From: an uncultured Eubacteriales bacterium
GTDB lineage: Bacteria > Bacillota > Clostridia > Oscillospirales > Acutalibacteraceae
Direction: 5' to 3'
Assembly: GCA_900314795.1 (NCBI GenBank)
Contig: OMWP01000008.1
Span: forward strand, 1 to 64,000
DNA length: 64,000 nucleotides
This document shows positions 42,810 through 50,546 of this stretch, piece after piece (position 1 is the stretch's first letter; every line of letters starts with the position of its first letter). The position numbers were made by a program, and so were the translations under genes. The notes beneath the pieces are model-generated. The model had not been told where the DNA came from. It ran no database searches and worked only from the letters and a program-made list of their open reading frames with translations.

Positions 42810-45398
42810 TTATCGCGGGACTTCGCCGTCAATGATCGCCCTGATCTCCTTTTCCGCTGTGTCGATCTCTTCACGAAATTCGCGCGCCGATACCCGTATC
42901 GCGCCGTTACCGAGGATGATCAGCTGTTCCATGCCGTCGGAGGTGACGACGCGAACGCGGTTGTTTTTCGCCAGCTTGTAGGATGCGCGCTCAATGTACA
43001 TGTCGGCGGTCTCCGCCTCTTTCGTGTAGACGATGGTGATGTTGTTGAACTTCTCCACCTCGCGCACATGCCCCTTGATCTTGTACGCGTCAAACACGAG
43101 GATCAGCTCGCACTTTTTGTAGCCCTGATAATTGCACAGGGTGTTGATAAGCAGGTTGCGTGCAACGTCCATATGCTCGTTGACCATTCCGCGCAGATTG
43201 TCCCACGCGTGGATGATATTGTAGCCGTCTACCAGCACATATTCCACGCCGTTGTAGTCGGCGGGCAGATTCTTTTTCTTCTTTTGCTGTTGATGATCGA
43301 CGGTCTTGTAGCGCTTAGGTTCGCTGTACTGTTTGCGGCGTACGGGACCGTAGGTCTGCTCAAAGATCTGCATCAGCTCTTTGTCGGAGGCGAAAATGTC
43401 CTTTTGATGCTTGAAGCGGGACAGATCCCTTTTCGGTGAGGAATCTGTATCGGTAGATTTCTTTTCGCTGAGTACGCTTGGCAGGTGCATATGCGAGGGC
43501 ACCTCGTTCCATTTGACGTTATGTCCCGCACCGTGAGAGCAGAATACCGAGTCTGCGGTATTCTCCACATCACTGTCCGCGTCATAGCCGATCGCGGCGA
43601 TCACCTCGTCGGCGTTGTGACACGGCTCATAGCCCTTCAGCGCGGTACTCAGAGATCCGTTGCCGTGGGTATACTGCATGACCTCTTTGGCGTAATCGCG
43701 CATGGTGGATACGGGAGCGGTACCTGTGATCGTCGCGGTATAGGCGTCGGTCTCCGGCGTGTCAAAGCTGCCATGCATCCGTGTGATATCCGTCATCGCC
43801 CTGCCGATATTTTCTGCGGGAACAGTGAGTGTAAAGCTGTAGATGGGTTCGAGCAGAACGCTTTTTGCCGAACGCAATCCCTGTCGCACAGCGCGGTAGG
43901 TCGCCTGACGAAAATCACCGCCCTCCGTGTGCTTGGGATGCGCCTTGCCTGATTTGATGATGATCTCCATGTCGGTGATAGGGGAGCCTGTCAGCACGCC
44001 GATGTGGGTCTTTTCATACAGATGGGTGAGGATCAGCCGCTGCCAGTTTTTGTCGAGCTTATCCTCGGGACATTCACTGCGGAACACCAGTCCGCTGTTG
44101 CGCTCGGCGGGTTGCAGGAGCAAATGTACCTCCGCGTAATGACGCAGGGGCTCAAAATGCCCCACGCCCTCGACCGCATCCGCAATCGTTTCTTTGTAGA
44201 TGATGCTCCCCTGACTGAACGATACGGTAAAGCCGAAACGATCTTCGATCACGCTTTGCAGGATCTCGAGCTGGATGTCACCCATCAGGCGGATGCGGAT
44301 CTCCTTGTGCTGCTCGTTCCACAGGATGTTCAACTGCGGATCTTCGGCTTCCAATAGTCGAAGCTTGGCAAGTGCAGTCTGCGCGTCGAGCTCGTCGGGC
44401 AGGATGACAGCATAGGTGAGAACGGGCTCCAGCACCGGCGATCCCGTGTCGCTTTCTGTACCGAGACCGTCGCCGGGCAGTGCGAATGTGATCCCCGTTA
44501 CCGCACAAACGGCTCCGCTTGCGGCAGTATCGACAGTCGTGAACTTCTCACCGTTGTAAATGCGGATTTGGTTCACCTTTTCTCCGTTCTGATTCTTCTT
44601 GCCCGGCAGAATGCTCCTGACCTTCAGCTCTCCGCCCGTGATCTTCATGTGGGTGATCCTGCCGCCCTGTGTATCATCGCTGATTTTGTAGACCTTGGCG
44701 GCAAAATCTTTGCCGTATTCTTTGACCGCGGTGTAGCGGTTCAACAGCTCCAGAAAATCCTCAACGCCGTTGAGCTTGAGCGCCGAGCCGAACAGACAGG
44801 GGAAGAGGTGCCGTTTTTCGATTTCGCTGATGATGGCGGTATCGCTGATGCTGCCCGCCGTATCAAACTCTTCCAGCAGGCTGTCATCGCACAGGGCGAT
44901 ATTCTCATAGAGCTCTTCGGCGGAGTCCGTGCTGAAATCCACACAATTATCGCTGAGCTTGTTTTTCAGCTCAATGAGGACGCGCTCTTTGGAAGCTCCC
45001 TGCATATCCATCTTATTGATGAACAGAAAGCAGGGAATACGGTATTTGCGGAGCAGCTTCCATAAGGTCACGGTGTGGCTCTGTACGCCGTCGGTACCGC
45101 TGATGACCAGGATCGCGTAGTCGAGCACCTGCAGCGTGCGCTCTGTCTCGGCGGAAAAATCCACGTGCCCCGGGGTATCGAGCAGCGTGAATTCCGTATC
45201 CTCGTATCGCAGGATCGCTTGCTTGGAAAAGATCGTGATGCCGCGTTCGCGTTCCAGACGAAAGTTATCGAGAAAGGAATCCTTATGATCGACTCTGCCG
45301 AGTCTCCTGATATTGCCCGACACATACATCATCGCCTCGGAGAGTGTGGTCTTGCCCGAGTCGACATGTGCCAGGATACCGATAACCGCCTTTTTCAT
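42810..45398 (-). CDS. TetM-like translational GTPase fused to a C-terminal NYN/YacP (Rae1-like) nuclease domain
   Basis: An 862-residue fusion. Residues 1-640 look like EF-G/TetM-type ribosomal protection proteins: G1 AHVDSGKT (10-17), switch I RERGIT (50-55), G3 DTPGH with the catalytic histidine (74-78), G4 NKMD (128-131), then domains II-V ending near residue 640. A charged linker follows (about 640-715, with KKKK). Residues about 718-862 form an NYN domain of the YacP/Rae1 type: YVLVDGYNIIHAW, LILVFDAYK, ETADMYIE, VVTSDGMEQ, keeping the acidic residues of PIN/NYN nucleases. Rae1 of Bacillus cleaves mRNA in the ribosomal A site, the same site that TetM enters. The start is ATG 45398 after GAGAGAAG; the ORF runs to 45506 without support. 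Role unproven. Confidence 0.85.
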   Translation of the reverse strand: MKKAVIGILAHVDSGKTTLSEAMMYVSGNIRRLGRVDHKDSFLDNFRLERERGITIFSKQAILRYEDTEFTLLDTPGHVDFSAETERTLQVLDYAILVISGTDGVQSHTVTLWKLLRKYRIPCFLFINKMDMQGASKERVLIELKNKLSDNCVDFSTDSAEELYENIALCDDSLLEEFDTAGSISDTAIISEIEKRHLFPCLFGSALKLNGVEDFLELLNRYTAVKEYGKDFAAKVYKISDDTQGGRITHMKITGGELKVRSILPGKKNQNGEKVNQIRIYNGEKFTTVDTAASGAVCAVTGITFALPGDGLGTESDTGSPVLEPVLTYAVILPDELDAQTALAKLRLLEAEDPQLNILWNEQHKEIRIRLMGDIQLEILQSVIEDRFGFTVSFSQGSIIYKETIADAVEGVGHFEPLRHYAEVHLLLQPAERNSGLVFRSECPEDKLDKNWQRLILTHLYEKTHIGVLTGSPITDMEIIIKSGKAHPKHTEGGDFRQATYRAVRQGLRSAKSVLLEPIYSFTLTVPAENIGRAMTDITRMHGSFDTPETDAYTATITGTAPVSTMRDYAKEVMQYTHGNGSLSTALKGYEPCHNADEVIAAIGYDADSDVENTADSVFCSHGAGHNVKWNEVPSHMHLPSVLSEKKSTDTDSSPKRDLSRFKHQKDIFASDKELMQIFEQTYGPVRRKQYSEPKRYKTVDHQQQKKKKNLPADYNGVEYVLVDGYNIIHAWDNLRGMVNEHMDVARNLLINTLCNYQGYKKCELILVFDAYKIKGHVREVEKFNNITIVYTKEAETADMYIERASYKLAKNNRVRVVTSDGMEQLIILGNGAIRVSAREFREEIDTAEKEIRAIIDGEVPR

Positions 45399-45432
45399 AA
45401 TGCTTCTCTCTTTCGTTTGAATCTGATTATAG

Positions 45433-45460
45433 TGTATAATACCTTTCGATATCCTGTCAA
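45433..45460 (-). promoter_or_regulatory. Sigma-A promoter of the GTPase-NYN gene
   Basis: On the minus strand: perfect TTGACA (45460-45455), a 16-nt spacer, and TATACA (45438-45433), 35 nt before the start codon. Confidence 0.75.
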
Positions 45461-45543
45461 GCGGCGTTTCGGATAATTCATGATTTACGATCATTCTCGG
45501 AATCATGATTTCGGCAAAATGGGTTGTTAAGCGGCAAAAATCG

Positions 45544-45572
45544 TTGACTTATCCTATCGTTTCATATACAAT
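45544..45572 (+). promoter_or_regulatory. Sigma-A promoter of the FHA-protein gene
   Basis: TTGACT at 45544-45549, a 17-nt spacer, and TACAAT at 45567-45572. The leader is about 95 nt. Confidence 0.78.
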
Positions 45573-45674
45573 AACGGTAGAGGAATTGACGATGGATTTC
45601 GTCAGTATGATCATAATGATTTTGCCGGAGATTGGAAGAAGCGGAGCTTCCCTTCCGGGTATAGGAGATTGGAT

Positions 45675-47447
45675 ATGTCGATGAATGAATATGAGCTTTC
45701 ACTGGTAACGGACGCCAAGAAGGGCAAGAGAAAAGCACTAAAACAACTGATCGAATCCTATCACGATCATCTTGTAGGAATCGTAGAAAGAGAGCTGCAT
45801 TCTCGCGATCAGGCAGAGAAGATCATCAAGAATGTAAAAAAGAAAGCAAAGATCGAGACCATGCTGCTGCGTGATCCGATGGGCTTTGAGCAAATGATCG
45901 AAAAACTGACGATCGCTGAATGTGCGAACTATTCCCGCGGCAGTGATCATAATTTTCAACCGGTTACACCCGATTATTCCGGAAGGGGTAACGAGCGGCC
46001 TCAGATGCCGATGGATCGATGGGAGCAGACTGCGTATCGTCCTGCGGGTGCTCCGCAACGTCCCGGTTCAGCTTACCCGTCAATGCAGAATCGCACACCT
46101 GAAGCAGTGCGCTCCGGATCTGCTGCGCCGAACAATGCCCCCTCCGCGGCGCCGTTCAGACCCGCTGCGCAGAACAACGCCCCCGCGGCGCCGTTCAGAC
46201 CCGCTGCGCAGAATAACGCCGCCAATGTATCGCCGTTCAGACCGGTGACACAGAACAACGGCGTTGCTGTGCCTGCTGATAGGGCTGTTCAAAATCGTGA
46301 ATGGCATGCCAATAATCGGTTTGAGCAAAGCGACACAACACCCGGTGTAAAGCCTGCTCATCGTGCTCCCGAACCGAATCGCAACAGAGCATCAGCGAAT
46401 CCGATTGAGTTCCGTTCGGTGAATATGGGTAATGCCACACCGCGAGTGAATGTTCCCCCTACTCCTGTTCAGAACACACCGCAGCAGTCGAACGATCGAA
46501 ACGGTCAGGATCTCTCCCGACCGATACAGCAAAACCCTTGGCGGGCACCGCTGCAACAAGTTGAAGATAACAGCAAGACAGAACTGTTGGTCGAAGAGCC
46601 AAAGGCGGATACGCCGATTCCTCCGGATGATAGTTTTAGGGGTGACGCAAAAACAGAGCTTTTGACAGAAGAACCAAAGGCAGAGGAGAAAACTGCGTCC
46701 GATAACCAATCCGGCGAAGCAAAGACAACGCTTTTGACAGAAGAACCAAAGGCAGAGGAGAAAGCTGCGCCCGATAACCAATCCGGCGAAGCAAAGACAA
46801 CGCTTTTGACAGAAGAACCAAAGGCAGAGGAGAAAATTGCGCCCGATATCCAATCCGGCGAAGCAAAGACAGAACTACTGACCGAGGAGCTAAAATCAGA
46901 ACTGCCGCAGGAGGAGCCTAAGACGGAGCTGTTGGCGGAGCATCCGGACAAAACACCGTTCGTTGAACCGAAAACGGAATTGTTGCCGGAAACAAAAACC
47001 GAAAGAATGCCTCAGCCTCAGACCGATCCCGCCCCCGAGCCTAAGACGGTGCCCGACGGCGAGCTGTTGTTTAAGCCCGATCAAGATCAACATCCTGCCG
47101 CAGCAAAAGCACCCGAGCCTCCTGTTCATCTCAACGCGCCTAAGGTAGGCTTGTTGGTTTGTGTAAAGGGTGAAAACGCCGGCGAGAACTTCAGCTTGTA
47201 TACCGGACGAAATCGCGTCGGAGTATCGGGATATTGTGACGTTCAGATCAAAGACGCCTCGTTGACAGAGGATTATAATTTTGAGATCATATATGATGAA
47301 AAACGAGAGAGCTTTTCACTTCTTCCCGGAAAGCTGTCATCGCGGTTGTTCGTCAACGATAACTATGTTGATTCGGCGGTGTTCATCCAGTCGCATGATA
47401 CCCTCAGAACCGGCAACTCCGCGTTTTTGCTGGTATCGTTTCAATAA
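45675..47447 (+). CDS. FHA-domain protein with sigma-region-2-like N-terminus and tandem KTxLL repeats
   Basis: A 590-residue cytosolic protein in three parts. (1) Residues 1-90 align by eye with ECF sigma region 2 (AKKGKRKALKQLIESY; SRDQAEKII; TIAECANYS), but the core-binding helix is altered, so sigma activity is doubtful. (2) A long Pro/Ala/Asn/Gln-rich linker contains APFRPAAQNN repeats and, at about residues 300-440, seven KT[ET]LL motifs, three of them in near-identical 24-residue (72-bp) repeats. (3) The C-terminal 100 residues form an FHA domain (YTGRNRVGVSGYCDVQI; RLFVNDNYVD), a phosphothreonine reader. ATG 45675 follows AGGAG with 7-nt spacing. The KT[ET]LL threonines are plausible phosphorylation sites. 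Confidence 0.75.
   Translation: MSMNEYELSLVTDAKKGKRKALKQLIESYHDHLVGIVERELHSRDQAEKIIKNVKKKAKIETMLLRDPMGFEQMIEKLTIAECANYSRGSDHNFQPVTPDYSGRGNERPQMPMDRWEQTAYRPAGAPQRPGSAYPSMQNRTPEAVRSGSAAPNNAPSAAPFRPAAQNNAPAAPFRPAAQNNAANVSPFRPVTQNNGVAVPADRAVQNREWHANNRFEQSDTTPGVKPAHRAPEPNRNRASANPIEFRSVNMGNATPRVNVPPTPVQNTPQQSNDRNGQDLSRPIQQNPWRAPLQQVEDNSKTELLVEEPKADTPIPPDDSFRGDAKTELLTEEPKAEEKTASDNQSGEAKTTLLTEEPKAEEKAAPDNQSGEAKTTLLTEEPKAEEKIAPDIQSGEAKTELLTEELKSELPQEEPKTELLAEHPDKTPFVEPKTELLPETKTERMPQPQTDPAPEPKTVPDGELLFKPDQDQHPAAAKAPEPPVHLNAPKVGLLVCVKGENAGENFSLYTGRNRVGVSGYCDVQIKDASLTEDYNFEIIYDEKRESFSLLPGKLSSRLFVNDNYVDSAVFIQSHDTLRTGNSAFLLVSFQ
46654..46880 (+). repeat. 72-bp coding tandem repeat in the FHA-protein gene
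   Basis: Three near-identical 72-bp units encode GEAKTTLLTEEPKAEEK and a variable AAPDNQS-type segment. The low divergence at DNA level indicates recent expansion. Confidence 0.9.
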
Positions 47448-47533
47448 CGAGTAAAGCTCCCTTTGCGGTGTTTCTCCCGTGTCCGGATATTGCGTAAACA
47501 TCGCGGATATATCTTTTGTATATCATAAAAATG

Positions 47534-47573
47534 TCAGCCAATGCTCCAATTGAGGGTGTTGGCTGTATTTTTT
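47534..47573 (+). terminator. Terminator after the FHA-protein gene
   Basis: The stem cagccaa/ttggctg (47535-47541, 47559-47565) is followed by tatttttta. Confidence 0.75.
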
Positions 47574-47606
47574 ATCCTGTTTTAGGTTATTTTTCAAAAA
47601 TACACC

Positions 47607-47635
47607 TTGATTTCGGGTGCTGTTTGTAGTAAAAT
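47607..47635 (+). promoter_or_regulatory. Sigma-A promoter of gap
   Basis: TTGATT at 47607-47612, a 17-nt spacer, and TAAAAT at 47630-47635. Confidence 0.7.
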
Positions 47636-47684
47636 AACAATGATGTAACAATTACATTTAAAATAATTCTTAGGAGGAATTAAT

Positions 47685-48713
47685 ATGTCAGTAAAAGTTG
47701 CTATTAACGGCTTCGGCCGTATCGGTCGTCTGGCTTTCCGTCAGATGTTCGGTGCTGAGGGTTATGAGGTAGTTGCGATCAACGACCTGACCAACCCTGC
47801 TATGCTCGCAAACCTCTTGAAGTATGACACTGCTCAGAAGGGTTATTGCGGCGTGATCGGTGAGGGTCTGCACACTGTAGAGGCAGGCGAGAATTCCATT
47901 ATCGTTGACGGTAAGGAAATCACCATTTATGCTGAGGCTGACGCTAACAAGCTGCCCTGGGGCGAGATCGGCGTAGACGTAGTTCTCGAGTGCACCGGTT
48001 TCTACTGCTCCAAGGAGAAGTCCATGGCTCACATCAACGCAGGCGCTAAGAAGGTCGTTATCTCTGCTCCCGCAGGCAAAGACCTTAAGACCATCGTATT
48101 CAGCGTTAACGAGGACACTCTGACCGCTGACGATCAGATCATCTCTGCTGCTTCCTGCACCACCAACTGCTTAGCTCCCATGGCTAACACCCTGAACAAG
48201 TATGCTCCCATCCAGACCGGTATCATGTGCACTGTTCACGCTTACACCGGTGACCAGATGATCCTTGACGGCCCCCATCGTAAGGGCGATATGAGAAGAG
48301 CTCGCGCGGGCGCTTCGAACATCGTTCCCAACTCCACCGGCGCCGCTAAGGCGATCGGCCTGGTTATCCCCGAGCTGAACGGCAAGCTCATCGGCGCTGC
48401 TCAGCGTGTTCCGGTTCCGACAGGTTCCACCACCATCCTGACCGCTGTTGTCAAGGGTGACGACGTAACCGTAGAGGGCATCAATGCCGCTATGAAGTCT
48501 GCTGCTTGCGACAGCTTCGGTTACAATGAGGATCCGATCGTTTCTTCCGACGTTATCGGTATGCGCTTCGGTTCTCTGTTCGACGCTACCCAGACCATGG
48601 TTTCTCCCATCGGCGACGGTCTGTATGAGGTTCAGGTAGTTTCTTGGTATGACAACGAGAACTCCTACACTTCTCAGATGGTTCGCACCATTAAGTATTT
48701 TGCTGAGCTGTAA
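47685..48713 (+). CDS. gap: Glyceraldehyde-3-phosphate dehydrogenase
   Basis: A 342-residue NAD-dependent glycolytic enzyme. NAD site [16 protein letters not shown] (residues 8-23), catalytic [13 protein letters not shown] (about 157-169, Cys in SCTTN), and [13 protein letters not shown] at the C-terminus. Codon use is highly biased (gct, aag, gta, ctg), as in hup, indicating very high expression. AGGAGGAA precedes ATG 47685. The gene stands alone with its own promoter and terminator. Confidence 0.97.
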   Translation: MSVKVAINGFGRIGRLAFRQMFGAEGYEVVAINDLTNPAMLANLLKYDTAQKGYCGVIGEGLHTVEAGENSIIVDGKEITIYAEADANKLPWGEIGVDVVLECTGFYCSKEKSMAHINAGAKKVVISAPAGKDLKTIVFSVNEDTLTADDQIISAASCTTNCLAPMANTLNKYAPIQTGIMCTVHAYTGDQMILDGPHRKGDMRRARAGASNIVPNSTGAAKAIGLVIPELNGKLIGAAQRVPVPTGSTTILTAVVKGDDVTVEGINAAMKSAACDSFGYNEDPIVSSDVIGMRFGSLFDATQTMVSPIGDGLYEVQVVSWYDNENSYTSQMVRTIKYFAEL

Positions 48714-48811
48714 TCTGATCGATTAAGATTACACTCTGCGCTGAGGTGAAGCGTTCTGTTTGAGAATCCGGCTTACAGGATGATTTGCCAAAGCAATATA
48801 TTTGCCAAATC

Positions 48812-48842
48812 GCGGCTGTACCACACGGTGCAGCCGCTTTGT
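48812..48842 (+). terminator. Probable terminator after gap
   Basis: The stem gcggctg/cagccgc (48812-48818, 48831-48837) is followed by only tttgtg, so termination may be partial. Confidence 0.5.
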
Positions 48843-48855
48843 GCGTTTATCAATA

Positions 48856-49006
48856 GTCATTGCAAGAGGCGCAAAGGTTATGGTTGAGATTGCCGCGTCG
48901 GAACCTCAGTTCATCCTCGCAATGACAATCTGAAATGCGCCCTGTGGCAATCTCAACCTTTTATCATGTCATTGCGAAGTCCGCAAGGACTGTGGCAATC
49001 TCAACC
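48856..49006. repeat. Family C repeat cluster (four half-elements)
   Basis: Alternating half-elements gtcattgc..., ggttgagattgcc, cctcgcaatgac and gtggcaatctcaacc form two hairpin units. The second unit (48968-49006) has the apical stem agtcc-gcaa-ggact. The cluster fills most of the gap between gap and the ctsR promoter. Confidence 0.75.
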
Positions 49007-49044
49007 AATAAGAATTGATTATGAACAATTTGTGAATATTTGAT

Positions 49045-49105
49045 TTTGACCTTGACTTTCTTTGACCAATGGTTTACAATATAGTCAAGGTCAGAAAAGG
49101 ACAAA
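49045..49105 (+). promoter_or_regulatory. CtsR operators (two heptad-repeat boxes)
   Basis: The CtsR consensus is RGTCAAA-NAN-RGTCAAA. On the minus strand GGTCAAA-GAA-AGTCAAG (49067-49051) matches 13 of 14 heptad positions, with a further TTTGACC heptad at 49045-49051. On the plus strand GGTCAGA-AAA-GGACAAA (49089-49105) matches 12 of 14. The first overlaps the -35, the second follows the -10, so bound CtsR would block transcription of its own operon. Confidence 0.85.
49052..49080 (+). promoter_or_regulatory. Sigma-A promoter of the ctsR operon
   Basis: TTGACT at 49052-49057, a 17-nt spacer, and TACAAT at 49075-49080, embedded between two CtsR boxes. Confidence 0.85.
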
Positions 49106-49254
49106 GAGCGTTGAGAGTAAGAAATCATAATACGGTTCGATAACAACCGGTTGATTTCAAACGAACGCTTGGCCTGCCGTTGATAATGATCTAAGTTCAA
49201 TCTATATTACCAAAGGCGGAATAAAGGCATGCGTGCCGAAAAGAGGTCAGAATA

Positions 49255-49710
49255 ATGCGTATGAGCGATTTGGTTACGCAGTATATCAAGAATATACTCG
49301 AGCAACAGGACGGCGAGGCAGAGATCAAACGAAATGAGCTGGCGACCACCCTCGGGTGCGTGCCCAGCCAGATCAACTACGTGATCACCTCGCGCTTCAC
49401 CCCCGAGCAGGGCTACATCGTCGAATCCCGCAGGGGAGGCGGAGGATACATCCGCATCACCCGTATCAACACCACGCGCGGCGGCGCGATCATGCATATC
49501 GTCAATTCCATCGGTTCCGCGCTGGATAAGGCGACGGCAGAGATCATGCTCGACAATATGTTGACGCGCGGTATCATTGAACCGCGCACCGCAAAGCTGA
49601 TGGCGGCGGCGGTGGGGGAGCGAGCGTATCTCAGCGTACCCCAGCAGTACCGCGATTCTATCCGCGCCACCGTATTCAAAAATATGCTGCTGACACTGAT
49701 AGCCGACTGA
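49255..49710 (+). CDS. ctsR: Transcriptional repressor of class III heat-shock genes CtsR
   Basis: A 151-residue repressor that controls clp genes and its own operon and is inactivated by heat. It has an N-terminal winged helix (MSDLVTQYIKNIL; LATTLGCVPSQINYVITSRF) with the glycine-rich thermosensing wing ESRRGGGGYIRI (about residues 57-68) and a C-terminal four-helix domain. ATG 49255 follows AAGAGGT; ATG 49261 is also possible. Two CtsR boxes lie in the promoter. mcsA is 315 nt downstream because repeats have filled the spacer. Confidence 0.96.
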   Translation: MRMSDLVTQYIKNILEQQDGEAEIKRNELATTLGCVPSQINYVITSRFTPEQGYIVESRRGGGGYIRITRINTTRGGAIMHIVNSIGSALDKATAEIMLDNMLTRGIIEPRTAKLMAAAVGERAYLSVPQQYRDSIRATVFKNMLLTLIAD

Positions 49711-50010
49711 TTTCAAGCAATCTTTTCGGTCTGATTCCCACAATACTTTGTTGTCGTCCTTGATAGGCGACAGCCTATCGGCAGATTCCGCCGCGTCTTG
49801 CGTGAATCATCCTCGAAAAACTTAACCTGAAATCAATCAGCAATCAGCGTTCCACTTCTCGACACATAAGTGTCAAGGTATATGATAAACTGAAAACTGT
49901 CATTTCGATGGTTGAGCAGACGCTCAATTACGCGGTTATCTCACCAATAAGTTTATGCATCGGTTGAGATTGCCACGCCTCAAAATGAGGCTCGCAATGA
50001 CAATTGTAAA
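49711..50010. repeat. Repeat-filled spacer inside the ctsR-mcsA-mcsB-clpC operon
   Basis: No gene is visible. The segment ttgataggcgacagcctatcgg (about 49763-49784) matches the inner part of the MITE at 38612-38769 and is itself a hairpin (gataggc/gcctatc). Family C hairpin at 49962-50001 has arms ggttgagattgccac/ctcgcaatgac with apical stem gcctc-aaaat-gaggc. A strong ribosome site AAGGAGG then precedes mcsA. Confidence 0.65.
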
Positions 50011-50025
50011 AAAGGAGGAATTTCC

Positions 50026-50544
50026 ATGTTATGTCAACACTGCAAGAAGAATGAAGCTACCACCCATGTCAAGACGATGATCAACGGCAAATATGCCGAA
50101 TACCGGCTCTGTCCGGAATGTGCCCACGAACTCGGATATGATTCGATGTTCACCGATTTTTCCGCTGATTTCGGCGGACTGCTCTCGAGCTTTTTCTCGA
50201 ACGCGCTCCCCGCGATCTCCGGCGCCGCTCACTGCGACACCTGCGGCAGTACCCTCAACGATATCAAGCGTACCGGCAAGGTCGGATGCGCCGATTGCTA
50301 TGATACGTTTTTCAGCGAACTGATGCCCACCATCCGTAACGTCCACGGTAACACCGAGCACAAGGGCAAACGTCCGGGCGTGATCGAATACACCGTGAAT
50401 GAGGAAGAGAAAAAGGCGGATGATACCGCTTCTGCTGAGGACAAGATCAGCGCCCTGCGCGCAGAGCTCAAAGAGGCGATTGAAAAAGAAAACTTCGAGC
50501 GCGCGGCGCAGCTGCGTGACGAGATCAAAGGATTGGAGGGATAA
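50026..50544 (+). CDS. mcsA: McsA, activator of the McsB arginine kinase
   Basis: A 172-residue zinc-binding protein. Cysteine pairs: CQHC (residues 3-6), CPEC (about 30-33), CDTC (about 66-69) and CADC (about 83-86). The C-terminus has a UVR motif (FERAAQLRDEIKGLE). It activates McsB and helps control CtsR. AAGGAGGAA precedes ATG 50026. mcsB starts 2 nt after its stop. Confidence 0.95.
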   Translation: MLCQHCKKNEATTHVKTMINGKYAEYRLCPECAHELGYDSMFTDFSADFGGLLSSFFSNALPAISGAAHCDTCGSTLNDIKRTGKVGCADCYDTFFSELMPTIRNVHGNTEHKGKRPGVIEYTVNEEEKKADDTASAEDKISALRAELKEAIEKENFERAAQLRDEIKGLEG

Positions 50545-50546
50545 CG

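Noticed and set aside
42777-43439. A plus-strand 220-codon frame opposite the NYN domain
   Set aside because: It starts inside the convergent terminator and is antisense to conserved NYN motifs.
42810-45398. Calling the GTPase-NYN protein a tetracycline resistance gene
   Set aside because: It has the TetM-like fold, but the charged linker and nuclease domain make a simple resistance role unsafe to claim, and no mobile-element or resistance-gene context is present.
45669-45950. Calling the FHA protein a sigma factor
   Set aside because: Only a region-2-like segment is seen; regions 3/4 (promoter -35 recognition) are missing and the core-binding helix is altered.
48964-49200. A 78-codon minus-strand frame upstream of ctsR
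   Set aside because: It runs through a Family C repeat and through the CtsR boxes and promoter, without a ribosome site.
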